Source of the DNA: Fragum whitleyi
Taxonomy: Eukaryota > Mollusca > Bivalvia > Cardiida > Cardiidae
NCBI GenBank assembly: GCA_948146395.1
Contig: OX411551.1
Span: 48,750,854-48,814,853, forward strand
Length of the DNA stretch: 64,000 nt
Reading direction: 5' to 3'
How positions within the stretch are numbered: position 1 is the stretch's first letter; every line of letters starts with the position of its first letter. Positions 10,087 through 21,626 of the stretch are shown here, piece after piece. Both the position numbers and the translations under genes were made by a program. Under the pieces are notes generated by a model that ran no database searches, was not told where the DNA came from, and saw only the letters and a list, made by a program, of their open reading frames with translations.

Positions 10087-10945
10087 GCTCGAGTTTGAAA
10101 TGAGTACGGTCGGTGAAAGAATAGGCATTGGTCTCACTTTAAGGAGGTGTTCACGAATTAAATCCACGATGGCGTGAGATGAATAGCCATAACATTGACT
10201 TATTTACAGGGATTCACCGTATGGTTATTGCTTTTGAAGGGGTCGACAAACGGCCCAGATACAACATCTTTGTGGTTCACCACACCGTACAACCGGTTGC
10301 GGTGATGACGGATGAGAGTCAACGATGACAGCATCGGAACATTATGCCTAGGAGACGGTAGGTCAAATAATTTTTTTCGTGTAAATAAACGATTGAAGTT
10401 TTGGTATTCTAAAGCAGATAAATGATCGTGTAAGTGTTCAGCGCTTCTATAGAATACATCTTTACTCATATCCCTCCGCAATAAGGCCACAATCATTGAT
10501 TATTTCGGAGGTTTCCCATGAAAAGTTACGAAATTAGACTTTATGCTCTTATATTTCGCCTATCTCTCAATAAATGCTATTTTAACTTGTACACAGCTGA
10601 AGTCTAATCATCCACCGATATTTCTTCCAAATTTGAAGCCATAATTCAAAAAAATAAACTCACAGCGGGTCCCCAAAGACGACATGTAGTAAGAAAAATG
10701 TTGCCTTTGTAGACAGTCGAAATTTCACGGGGTTGACGTAGATGACAGAACTGAATTATTTGTGATTGCTGATGTCGACAGACCCATATTCAGATTCTCG
10801 CATAAAAATGATCATTTTTGGTGTCGTATTTTTCAATAACACATTAAAACAATTTAGATCGACATACATGCTGACAATCATGTCCACTATTTTTCAAATG
10901 ACGTGTCATATCGAAAAATAATTCAAGGGGTTTAATGTAGGATTT
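10087..10945 (+). repeat. E2 inner inverted repeat, left arm
   Basis: CGGTCGGTGAAAGAATAGGC, CACACCGTACAACCGGTTGC, GGAGACGGTAGGTCAAATAA, TGTCGACAGACCCATATTCA and TCATATCGAAAAATAATTCA all recur inverted at about 14065-15106. About 120 bases near 10140-10260 do not match. This looks like a second foldback nested in E2, or an older inverted duplication. Confidence 0.75.
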
Positions 10946-11230
10946 CAAATACTCACAAACTAAGAAAAAAACAGTTGTGATCAGACTGGATATCTCGTAA
11001 ACGTTTTTTACTTGTAATTCCAGTGACTTAGTATACATTCGACGAGTAAAAAAAAACAACATTCCTATTGGAAAACATAGTTGGCCTGTCTTTCATTATC
11101 TTTCGTTAACTTTCGATAATATCCACGAGTTCAAAAGATTGATTTTTATTTTAGATAAAATAAATTCTTGCTAACATAGCCAGAGATCGAAAAAGGAGGA
11201 TTATGAAAAATGGAAAATCTATCCGTTACT

Positions 11231-12500
11231 TTTTAGCTCACCTGAGAATGAAGTGCTCAAGGTGAGCTATTGGGATCATAGAATGTCCGTCGTGCGTCGT
11301 CCGTCGTGCGTCGTCCGTCGTGCGTCGTCCACAATTTCTTTAAACATCTTCTCCTCCTAAACCAGTGGGCCAATCTTGATGAAACTTGGCAGGGATGTTC
11401 CTTGGGTCAAGCTCTACCAAAGTTGTTCAAATAAATGAAATCAACCCTTAACTTTCCCTTTACCCTTAACAAAAAGGGTGAAAATATGAAAATCTTTAAA
11501 AATCTTCTTCTCTCAAACCAGAAGGCAGACAGCTTTCATATTTGGTATGTAGCATTATCTAGTGGACCTCTACCAAGTTTGTTCATATCAAGACCCTGGG
11601 GTCATATTTGGGCTTTGCCTGGGCGCAACCCTTTTTACATAGACTCAAATAGCGAAAATCTTTAAAACTCTTCTTGTCTGAAACAAGATGGCAGACAGCT
11701 TTAATATTTGGTGTGTAGCATCACCTTGTGGGCCTCTACCAAGTTAGTAAATATCAAGACCCTTGGGTCATATTTGGGCTTTGCAAGGGCGCATCCCTTT
11801 ATCTCTTATGAGCACAAAGGGTAAAAAAACGAAAATCTTCAAAAAATCTTCTTCTATGAAACCGGATGGCAGACAGCTTTCATATTTGATATGTAGCATC
11901 ATCTAGTGGACCTCTTCCAAGTTTGTACATATCAAGACCCTAGGATCATATTTGGGCTCCACCCGGGGGCAACCCTTTTTACATAGAATCAAAGAGCAAA
12001 AATCTTTTAAACTCTTCTCTAATGGAAACCAGAGGACACACTGCCTTCATTTTCGGTATGTAGCATCATCTAGTGGGCCCCTACCAAGTTTGTCCATATC
12101 AAGACCCTTGGGTCATATTTGGGCTCCAACTGGGCGCATCCCTTTAAGCTCATCTGAGCACAATGGGGGAAAATAGAAAAACCTTCAAAAATCATCTTCT
12201 CTGAAACCAGAAGGCAGACAGCTTTCATATTTAGTATGTAGCATCATCTTATGGACCTCTTTCAAGTTTGTTCATTTTAAGACCCTGGGGTCACATTTGG
12301 GGTCCACCCGGGTGCATCCCTTTTTACATAGAATTAAAGAGCAAAAAGGCATATCTGTCTTGCTCCTCGCTGAAAACGTTCCATGGTATTGATCTTAGGC
12401 AATTATCTTCTTTTTGACATCTGCCTATCTAATTAATGTGATGTCCCAGGGGTCAAAGAGACTCAGGTGAGCGATCTAGGACCATCTTGGTCCTCTTGTC
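11231..12500 (-). mobile_element. G element, complete, with ~170-bp internal repeats
   Basis: On the minus strand it starts with the 5' palindrome GAGGACCAAGATGGTCC and CGCTCACCTGAG, has five internal units (ACCAGAAGGCAGACAGCTTT... at about 11510, 11675, 11850, 12020 and 12195), then a run of GACGGACGACGG type, and ends in the hairpin AGCTCACC...GGTGAGCTAAAA at 11231-11270. The architecture (5' palindrome, subterminal inverted motif, tandem core, 3' hairpin) resembles bivalve Pearl-type Helentron-associated elements; I infer, but cannot prove, that class. Confidence 0.8.
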
Positions 12501-13500
12501 TTAAACCAATTTTTAATCGGGCTGTGAAGCCCGAATTTATATATACCGTTTTCCAGACATCCAATCTGTTGGACACACTACATTTTTACCTTTATCTTCT
12601 GAGCAATGTGTTCGAGCTAAACTATGTGTTTTCAAACACCAAAGAAACGGACTTTTCAGTCAAAATATACTAACTTTTTTTTTATCTTATTTACTTTTCC
12701 GACAAATAAAGAAGAGTCTAAAACAAAATTTGATGTAATTTTCGCTATTAGTAATACCAGTTAGTGTTTTCAGTGTTTATAACAAGATTTTCGGTTGAGT
12801 AAAGGATTTGAAACGTACAATAGGTTAACTGTATAATAAATTTGTAGCAGTTACAATATTACTGCTCTGATATTTTTCTCGAACGGTCATTTACCAGTTG
12901 TAGGGCTGACAACCAATCAAATTCTGTTATGGTTATCACGTGATCAAAACCCACGCTTACCGAGGCTGGACACTTACATTTTGCGTGTTATCCAATGAGC
13001 TATTTGTTCAAGACACAAATCAGAAACGGCCTTTTCAGTTACAATCTACATTTTTTATGTCTTTTACTTTTGCGACAAAAAAGGAAGAGGCGTATATTTA
13101 ATTTGATGTAATTTTCGTTTTTAGTAGTTACCAATAAGTATTTTCAGCGTTTTTTACAAGCTTTTCGGTTGAGTAAAGGAATTGAAATCATCTTCGTGTT
13201 GTTCTAATTTGTTGTTCTCAAAACTGTTTAATGTGATCAATGTCTATCCCTGCGGAGGGTATACATTGTGAAAAAGGGAAAACAACTTTTTTAAATTTCA
13301 TAAAAGAACAACAACAACACTTCATTACTCCTCCTTCCTCTCCGTTTTCCTTCGTCTCGAGTTCTTCCTTCATTTGTCGTCTTTAGGAATCGCCTTCTTC
13401 TATAGTTGACATGGTTTAATCCTTGTCTATTTTTAGCACAGATTTCTTTGCCATTGCATTGATTTTGATCGGTTTATTGGTTTACGCCGTTTTCGACTGA
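12501..13500. repeat. Diverged direct repeat inside E2
   Basis: About 190 bases at 12621-12815 recur at 13005-13195: AAACGGACTTTTCAGT, TTTGATGTAATTTTCG and TTTTCGGTTGAGTAAAGGA in the same order. A small hairpin TCGGGCTGTGAAGCCCGA lies at about 12517-12534. No gene seen. Confidence 0.6.
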
Positions 13501-13504
13501 TGTG

Positions 13505-13735
13505 GTCATACTGAGCGGCTGGAGCACCTAACCATGGATTCCTATTGTTTCTTATACCAGTACTACCACAACACCCTTACCCAGCCTCCAGCTGCTCCAT
13601 CACATAGGTTCGCGATATCAAACTATTGATGGACGACATTTTGTCTGAAAGGGTACATTTGCGGCCGAGTATCGAACCCGGGACCTCTCGAACGAGAGGC
13701 AGGTGCGTTACAAACTGCGCTAAGGCCTAGGATTA
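13505..13735 (-). mobile_element. tRNA-derived SINE, 3'-truncated, inside E2
   Basis: CGGCTGGAGCACCTAACCAT, then CCAGCCTCCAGCTGC, and the reversed tRNA head with a B box that reads GGTTCGATACTCG on the minus strand. The ATCAATC tail is missing. Confidence 0.8.
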
Positions 13736-13771
13736 CCGTTACGTTCTGATAAACCGTCGGTGCTGATATAA

Positions 13772-13820
13772 AATGTCGAAACTACGGCTTTACTCAAGCC
13801 GTAGTTACGAGATTTTTAAC
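13772..13820. repeat. Hairpin with AACTACGGCTT stem
   Basis: AACTACGGCTT and AAGCCGTAGTT pair around a short loop. Stem and neighbouring bases resemble the hairpin at 535-576. Confidence 0.6.
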
Positions 13821-14064
13821 AACACCTACGAAATAGTGTTTGTCCGATATTGCGTCATTGTTAACTGGATAAAATCGTTCCCCATTGTTTCTAACTTTTA
13901 GCTCTCTGCGCGAAAAGGGCTTTTCCAGTCCGCTGGTCCAAGGCTTAAGAATTTTGTTGAAATTTCATGTGCAATTTTGGCATCTCTACTGTTACTGTGC
14001 CTATACACTGCAGAGACATGACCGGGATTTGCCATTAACTGCCTCCTTGAATTATTTTTCGATA

Positions 14065-15106
14065 TGACACATCATTTGAAAAATAGTGGACATGAATGTC
14101 AGCATGTATGTCGATCTAAATTGTTTTGGTGTGCTATTGAAAAATACGACACCAAAAATGATCATTTTTATGCAAGAATCTGAATATGGGTCTGTCGACA
14201 TCGGTAATCACAAATAATTCAGTTCTGTCATCCCCGTGAAATTCCGACTGTCTTTAGAGGCAACATTTTCTTACTACATGTCGTCTTTAGGGACCCGCTG
14301 TGTGTTTATTTTTTTGAATTATGGCTTCAAATTTGGAAGAAATATCGGCGGATGATTAGACTTCAGCTGTGTACAAGTTAAAATAGCATTTATTGAGAGA
14401 TAGGCGAAATATGAGAGCATAAAGTCTAATTTCGTAACTTTTCATGGGAAACCTCCGAAATAATCAATGATTGTGGCCTTATTTGAGAGGGATATGAGAA
14501 CAGATTTATTCTATAGAAGCGCTGAACACTTACACAATCATTTATCTGCTTTAGAATACCAAAGCTTACAAGAATAAATTTATTTGACCTACCGTCTCCT
14601 CGGCAAAATGTCATCGTTGACTCTCACCCGTCATCGCCGCAACCGGTTGTACGGTGTGTTCACTTTCACCATGAGTCCACGATAACTTTAAAAAAAACAA
14701 CAACTGTGACCTGGACAGTAAAAAGTTTCCGGTCATAACACAGATTGTAGTACAATCCGTCCTCCCCATCCAGTCAGCACCGAGGTTCGGCATCTGTAGT
14801 TGTTTTTATCGGCGTTTTAACCTGGCAATGGTCGAGTTATGACTCCTTAGTGTCCTTGATTTAAATTGCGTAAATGAATCAGTTTAATATGCCTATGCGC
14901 AATGACGTCCCGAAATTCATTTTTCGCTACCACCAAACTCGAAAACTTTTTTATAAGCTGTATTACTCGACAAACTTGAGTTTCGTTCGATGTATTCGAC
15001 CTGCTGCATGAGAAAACATTGTTTATAACGAAAACTTTCTTCAAGTTATACCGATGCCTTCTCTTTCACCGACCAGACTTATCTCAAACTCAAGCATTTC
15101 AGAAAC
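14065..15106 (-). repeat. E2 inner inverted repeat, right arm
   Basis: Inverted counterpart of 10087-10945 with indels. Beyond about 15106 no match to the left side was found. Confidence 0.75.
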
Positions 15107-15773
15107 GATCTTGCAATGAGAGGCAGAATGAAGAGCAATTTGATAGCCATTTTAGGATTTAATCTAGGTAAAATTCAGAAATCCACGTGTCGAACATTAT
15201 TTGAGAGCAATAATGCTCATGAACACACGCGCTTTTGAATTTTACAGAGCAATGGAAACTGACTTTGATTTCAAAATTTTGATTTTGGGGGTTGTCACAT
15301 GTAACTCTCCAATGCGTATGTCTTCGGTGTAATCCTTTTTGTCACAGATCAATAATTAGTTTACGTTTATTTTGGTATATCCAATTTTCCAAACTCTAGA
15401 CTATGGAAAAAGTTGTATCTAAAAAAGTGATGCGTTATTTTGTTGTTGTTGTTGTTCAGTATATATAAAACGTGTTTTCGCCCTTGTATATTGACCCGTT
15501 TTGCTAAATGTCAAATTTTTATACTTCTGTTTAATTTTCAGCATCGCCTTTATAAAACGGTACCCCTATAGCGAAAAAGCGCTCGGGAAATATTCAGTTT
15601 TTGATTTTCATAGTCTTAAATAAGTTTTAATTTTATTAAATCCAGTTTAATTACTTTCCGATTGAAAAGTTGACAAATCCGGAGATGAAGTAGTAAATTC
15701 TGACATAAATCGGAATTTAAATAAAAATGTTCAAATCTTTGCGAAAATTGGGAACTAAATGTTGCGCGGGGCT
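15107..15773. other. E2 interior, no gene seen
   Basis: A short GTT run lies near 15440. The region is otherwise featureless. Confidence 0.4.
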
Positions 15774-17033
15774 TAAAAACAAGGGACCATTGGCCCTTAA
15801 GCGCTAACCTGAGGCATTTACAAGTATTTGACAAATGTGGCAAAGTGTCAAAGCTACTTATTTGAAATTCATGACTAGCTCAACAAAAGTCCAAGATATC
15901 AAAAAGACAATCATTCCGATTACATATCAATACAGTTGAGTCAAATATGTTGCCTCTAAAGTACTGAAGGATTTTTAAAAATTTGAAGAGGTGTCCCATT
16001 TTTAGATCATCTTTCCAACTCGTCTAAGATTTCAAGACAAAGATCCTGACAAATAAATGTCCTCTAGATTTTCCTTAATTTGACCTATCGACCTCATTTT
16101 TGGTCCCACTTAACCAATTCTTGAACTTAATGACATTTCACGGAGGCAAATATTCCGACCAAGATTCAAGACATTTGAGTAAGGGAAGTGGCCTCTATAG
16201 TTCACACAAGGTTTTTCCAAGATTCGACCCATTAACCTAATTTTCGACTTCACTTGATCCAGTTTAGGACTTGGCCAAGATTATATTTGATGGGGTCCAA
16301 CATTCTGACCAAGTTTCAGGACATTTGGGTCAAGAATGTGGCTTTTAAAGTGAACAGAAGGTTCTTCTAAGATTTGACCCCTTGACCTCATTTTGACTCC
16401 GATTGACCCAATTTTAAACTTGACCAAGATTTAATGCAGACAAACATTCTGGCAAAGTTTCAGGGCATAAGGGCAAATTATGTGGCCTCTAACTGAACAG
16501 AAGGTTTTCTTAGATATGACCCCTTAACCTCATTTTTGACCTCACTTGAACCAGTTTAGAACTTGACCAAGATTTGATGAAGACCAACATTCTGACCACG
16601 TTTCATGATATTGGGGCCAAAAATGTGACCTCTAAAGTGAACAGAGGGTTTTCTAAGATATGATCCCTTGACCTCAATTTTGACCCCACTTGACCTAATT
16701 TCGAACTTGTCCGAGATTTGATGGAGACAAACTTTCTGATGACGTTTAAAGGTACTTTGGCCTAAAATGTGGCCTCTGAAGTGCACACAAGACTTTTGCT
16801 AAAATTTGACCCTATTTACAAGATCCCATTTTTACCACATTTGACCAAATCTCGAACTGGACCAAAATTTGATGGAGACAGACATCCTGACCAAGTTTAA
16901 GACATTTGGACCAAAAGTGTGGCCGCTAGAGTGCACACAAATTGGTGACGGACGACGGACGAAGGACGCCGGACACAGCTTGATCACAATAGCTCACCAT
17001 GAGCACTTCCTGCTCAGATGTGATAAAAATCGA
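15774..17033 (+). mobile_element. G element with ~143-bp internal repeats, inside E2
   Basis: 5' palindrome GGGACCATTGGCCC and GCTAACCTGAGG, then six to seven units with TCTGACCAAGTTTCAGGACA (about 16155, 16310, 16450, 16590, 16735, 16884) and TTTGACCCCTTGACCTC. The GGACGACGGACGAAGGACG tract and a decayed 3' hairpin (GCTCACCATGAGCAC...TGATAAAAA) follow. The core sequence differs from the G copy at 11231 although the ends match. Confidence 0.78.
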
Positions 17034-17394
17034 ACAAAAAGGGAGCTTTAAGAATCATTGAGTCCTTTTAAGTAAGATATATTAACTGTATTTCTTGAAA
17101 TATGTATCAAATGAACGCGATTTTCGCAACATCTTATTTTGATACCACTCACAAAATGTATCTGATAAAATTTAATGGACTTATTAACGTTGAAAGAGTG
17201 ATAGTAGTGACGTTGTTAAAATTGGAACGCTTAGCGTGCGAAGTATAATAAGCAAGAAAAAACATTGACAGGCTCCGAAGAAATATTTATATCTCTTTAC
17301 ATTTAATCCTGGATTATAGTCCGACAATTCTCTTACACGTAAATATACTAAGTAATATTAATGAACCTGACTGTCTAGTAACCGGAATATTGTA
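17034..17394. other. E2 interior, no gene seen
   Basis: AT-rich, no repeat or gene recognised. Confidence 0.4.
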
Positions 17395-18036
17395 ATAAAA
17401 GTAAACATGTAGATGTGAAACGTTACAAACGTAACTTGCATCGTGGAATGATGAAAAAGCGCCCCATGAAACTAGTAGAAATTTCCTGTTGAAGATGTTA
17501 TATGGAAGAAGAAGAAGACACTCCACAACTTCAGAGCCAGGGTACATAATCGGAGCCAATCCACATAATCGGAACCAAACTATTTTCTTTGATCTATATC
17601 ATATTGAAGAAAGGTACATTGGGTTAGAGTATTTTGGTTGTTTTGTTAAACTCGTGTACACTGAAAACAATGGTCTGCGTTATTAATTCTGTTCAGAATA
17701 TTGCATTTTGGAGGTAAAAACCACGTGTTTTCACATTCCTGACTCAAGACTGCTCCCAGAAGAAATCATTTTTAACAAAAACCGACGAGCGTTCTTACAT
17801 TTTTTTTAGTACGTTTACGTTGCAAAATGTATAACTGGTCGAATAGCATTCGGCTTTTTTACGATCAATGAATTAAATATTATATAAATGAGGAAATCCT
17901 GACCCCCTACCCCATTTTTCATTCAAAATATGAATTGTTTACATCTACATAATCGGAGCCACACGTGGAGCGGAAGTTCCACACATGATTTTGAAAGCGG
18001 AGCCGGTGGCTCCGATTATGGACATCACCCCCCGTG
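17395..18036 (-). repeat. E2 right terminal inverted arm
   Basis: Inverted copy of 8961-9610. CATAATCGGAGCCAATCC, GCATTTTGGAGGTAAAAACC and CTACCCCATTTTTCATTC match the left arm reversed. Differences are scattered substitutions and short indels, so the element is not very young. Confidence 0.82.
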
Positions 18037-18073
18037 TAAGGACTCATTTCTAGTTTAATGCTTGAACTGTTTT

Positions 18074-18405
18074 TTCTACTATTTAAGTATAGATTTTTTC
18101 TTCTAATAATAGCGGCTACCTAATATAAGCACAATTACAATTTTTTACTAAAAAAAAAACTATTTCAAATGCCTAAATTTCATGAACTTGTAAAGAAGTC
18201 TTCTATGCTTTGAGATGAATTCCTCTAAACTATATATTTATATGATTGTTGAGGAAATTGACTTCAAATTAGAGGAAATTTTAAAGGCCTAAAAGACATA
18301 AATTTAATGATTTTTTTTTCAATCAGAAGATGCATACTAAATAAAAGGGCCCTAACCATGTTATGTGTAGCTCCCCGGGGGCATTTATTAGGAGAAATAC
18401 AGTAC
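18074..18405 (+). mobile_element. L MITE, diverged copy
   Basis: Shares with 20143 and 51932 the blocks TTCAAATGCCTAAATTTCAT, TTTATATGATTGTTGAGGAA, TTTAATGATTTTT and CATGTTATGTGTAGCTCCC, ending GCATTTATTAGGAGAAATAC. Confidence 0.75.
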
Positions 18406-18470
18406 TTGTTTGATCAGTGTATTGTTGATAAATCTACTTGATAAAGTGAACAACAGAAGTTATATTCTCA

Positions 18471-19104
18471 CAAGTGACAGAGTCATAAGAGGAGATCACA
18501 AAATGAATGATTAATCTGACAGAGTAACGAGAGGAAATCACAAAATGAAAGATTAATCTGATAAAGCCATGAGAGGAGACCACAAAATGAATGATTAATC
18601 TGACAAAGCCATGAGAGATCACAAAATGAATGATTAATCTGACAAAGCCATGAGATGAGATCACAAAATTAAAGATTAATATGACAGAGCCATGAGAGGA
18701 GATCACAAAATGAAAGATTAATCTGACAGAGCCATGAGAGGAGATCACAAAATGAAAGATTAATATGACAGAGCCATGAGAGGAGATCTCAAAATGAAAG
18801 ATTAATCTGACAGAGCCAGGGGAGGAGATCACAAAATGAAAGATTAATATGACAGAGCCATGAGAGGAGATCTCAAAATGAAAGATTAATCTGACAGAGC
18901 CAGGGGAGGAGATCACAAAATGAAAGATTAATATGACAGAGCCATGAGAGGAGATCTCAAAATGAAAGATTAATCTGACAGAGCCATGAGAGGAGATCTC
19001 AAAATGAAAGATTAATCTGACAGAGCCAGGGGAGGAGATCACAAAATGAAAGATTAATATGACAGAGCCATGAGAGGAGACCACAAAATGAAAGATTAAT
19101 CAAT
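18471..19104. repeat. 42-bp minisatellite, ~15 copies
   Basis: Unit GAAAGATTAATCTGACAGAG followed by CCATGAGAGGAGATCACAAAAT. From about 18750 two unit types alternate (ATGAGAGGAGATCT and AGGGGAGGAGATCAC), giving an 84-bp higher-order repeat, recent relative to the diverged left edge. Because 42 is a multiple of three, the minus strand stays open for 216 codons at 18434-19084 with a 14-residue repeat like SHGSVILIFHFVIS. This is hydrophobic and probably not a real protein. Confidence 0.95.
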
Positions 19105-20142
19105 CTTACAATAAAAACAGTTATTCTACTTCTCTACTTCTTTAATGCAAAAGTGTACTCCATTTTCCATGTGATTGATAAGCAATGTCACATCATAATA
19201 TTTACTAGTATTTGGCTCTGTTTAGATCATAATGTCAAATAGGGTGAACTTTCAACTGTGAACAATAGCAGGGTATAGATTTTGGTAATTTCACTGGTTT
19301 AGCATTAATATAATAATATAAATTATAATCTATTTCACAATAACAGAAAAGCATTAAAGAAAATTTAAACTCATATTCAAGTTTTAATTGGATGTCTAAT
19401 TAATCACACTAAGAAGTCGAAGTTTTCGCACAATACGTAGTGTTGGCCACATTGACTAAACACAAAGCTAAAATTAGCAATACATCAGGTATTAACAAGT
19501 CAGCATGTATACCTTCAAATGCATACTCCAAGCTGAAGGTGCTAGATAATGAAAAGGATCTAAAATCTCAGTTGGAAAAAAGGCATAATTACTACAAACA
19601 TGCTTCCAGAGTTATTTCCCTTGATTGTTTGGATAGCTCTAATGATGGCGAACACAAATATGTTGCACAGTTTCAGGAAGATATTTCAAAAACCACATGA
19701 CAAAGATCAAAGTTTGTCACACAAACCCAAATGCCTAAGCCAATGATACTAAGGTGATGCAGTACTACAGATAGAGGGGCTATTTACAATTTTAAGTATC
19801 ATTACTTGTAAAAATACTTTATTGTGGGTAGTCATTTGAATCGTCTCATCAAGATGATTCAAGATGATTCAAATGAATACCCACAACATATATTTCAAAT
19901 GAGAAATAAAGATTTTTTTACCTTTTACTGAAATTATGCCCTCTTATCTGTACCTCTTGAGAGCTCTCCGTTTTGTTCCAAAACAGCCAACCTAAAATGT
20001 TTTTCTTTAATGTTCAATGATGAAAGATTCCATGCAGCAATAATGGCTAAGTTGAAATTCTGTCTAAGCATAGCTTAAGAAGTATTCAAGGACATTTTTC
20101 CTAAGTAAGTTTTTGAGGAAAGGTTTATTCTTTCACCTAATC
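19105..20142. other. Mostly unique DNA with one possible coding fragment and a hairpin
   Basis: A hairpin at 19822-19890 pairs TTGTGGGTAGTCATTTGAATC with ATTCAAATGAATACCCACAA. The open frame at 19413-19700 is listed separately. Nothing else recognised. Confidence 0.5.
19413..19700 (+). CDS. Possible coding fragment, unrecognised
   Basis: Open from just after a TAA at 19410-19412 to the stop at 19698-19700, about 95 codons without a convincing ATG start. The deduced product is hydrophilic and lysine- and serine-rich (for example KLKVLDNEKDLKSQLEKRHN), which is more protein-like than the other frames in the window. A weak AG acceptor precedes it. No domain recognised. It could be a last exon, a decayed transposon fragment or chance. 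Confidence 0.22.
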   Translation, partial: EVEVFAQYVVLATLTKHKAKISNTSGINKSACIPSNAYSKLKVLDNEKDLKSQLEKRHNYYKHASRVISLDCLDSSNDGEHKYVAQFQEDISKTT

Positions 20143-20450
20143 TACCGTATTATTCCCCTAATAATAGAGCTCTCCCTAATAGTAGCACCCTTACACTTTT
20201 TACTAGGAAAACTCGCTTCAAATGCCTTAATTTTAGGCACTTTTTGAGACTCCTTTTATGATTTGATGTGAATTTCCTTTAAAACCATCATTTATATGAC
20301 TGTTTAGAGGAAATTCACCTAAAATTAAAGGGAAAAGTGCTGAAAAGAAATGAATTTTAATGATTTTTAAATTAGAAGATACATACTAATAAAAACTACA
20401 TAACCATGTTATGTATAGCTCCCAGGAGCATTTATAAGGACAAACATGGT
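20143..20450 (+). mobile_element. L MITE
   Basis: Starts ACCGTATTATTCCCCTAATA and ends AGGAGCATTTATAAGGAC...GGTAC, which is roughly the start inverted (short terminal inverted repeats). Core blocks are shared with 18074 and 51932. Confidence 0.78.
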
Positions 20451-21626
20451 ACATTTAAAATAATTTTCAAACAAATGAGCCATAATGAAAGGCGGTTTTT
20501 CAGATGTCCCTAAGTCACAGGTTTTCACAAAATTCCATGTCCACTTATAAATGCTAGAAGGAAAAGCTGAAATTTAAGCATTTAAGGGCATACATAAATC
20601 AGCACTTATTCCGGGTATTCCACATAATTTTTTTGTGCATCCCTTAAATCTACAGCCTTCTATCTGAGCACCAAAGTTACTGTTGAACTTCAAAATACAA
20701 GGAGACTGTCTTTCTATTACTGGACAAAAACAAAAAAAGGTTACTCGCAAAACAATCAAACTCTGAATAGAAATTAAAAAATGGGAATTAAAAAATGCTA
20801 CACCATGAGGAAAAACTAATTGAAATGTGTCTTTTTTCAGTCTCCCAGGTTGGGAATCATTCTAAATGGAATGAATTTTCAAATTACCCCTTTTGTTGAT
20901 TGTTGTCTTTTCATGCTTTTTAGAGCTTCACATAAATTGCATCACAGGATTAATTGTCAGTATTTTTGGTCAAAGTACCAGTGCTATAAGATGGTAAGTG
21001 CCTTTGAAGTGCATTAGATTTTATCAGCTTTAAGCATTGGACTGCTGAATTCTGAATCAAGAACTCTAAATGGATTTAGAATATGGTGTAGCATATGGTT
21101 AATCCAGGAAAAACTTGTGGACGGATATTATCCCTGCGATTAAAACTTCAGGATGCACAATACAGGGTTTTTGAGGACGTTAACATTTTACAGAGACCCA
21201 TTCACACTCAAGTGTAAAAGCATGTTGAGGGTCTGTGCAAATATCAAAGCCCCAAAAAATGTGAATTGAAGCTTTTATTGCAAATAAGAGAATATTGGAT
21301 TTATTGAAACAGATATTGCAAAATAATTTAAAGGAATGCTTTGAAACTAGCTCCAGCCCACAAATGTGTCAGGAAAATGGTGTTATGCATTGCACCGTCT
21401 CTTTTGTTTATACTGACGTAGCTTTGTAAATTCATGACGTCACAAAATTTAACACAGGAAATTAATGCTAGACAAAGAAAATGATAAAGTATATAGGTCC
21501 AGATCGAGGATTGCAAAGTAAAAAAGCCGGGCGTTAACGGCATATGAAAAAAAAAACCCTTATAAATCCACATTTTCTCCCATTAATGCCCAGGTTTGTT
21601 CATTAACGTATGTCTATAATAACCCA
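20451..21626. other. Unique DNA, no gene seen
   Basis: Small open frames only. Nothing recognised on either strand. Confidence 0.4.

Larger units (their letters stand above)
8961..18036. mobile_element. E2: 9.1-kb transposon with ~650-bp inverted termini, 5-bp TSD
   Basis: The left end CACGGGGGGTGATGTCCATA is exactly repeated inverted at 18017-18036. Similarity of the arms continues with point changes to about 9610 on the left and 17395 on the right. TAAGG flanks both ends (8956-8960 and 18037-18041). Inside are a 320-bp-spaced duplication, an inner inverted repeat (10087-15106), two G elements on opposite strands, a SINE and a hairpin. No transposase frame is visible; the longest frames are short and lie in repeats. 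CAC ends plus a 5-bp duplication suggest a Transib or RAG-like mover, by analogy only. Confidence 0.87.
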
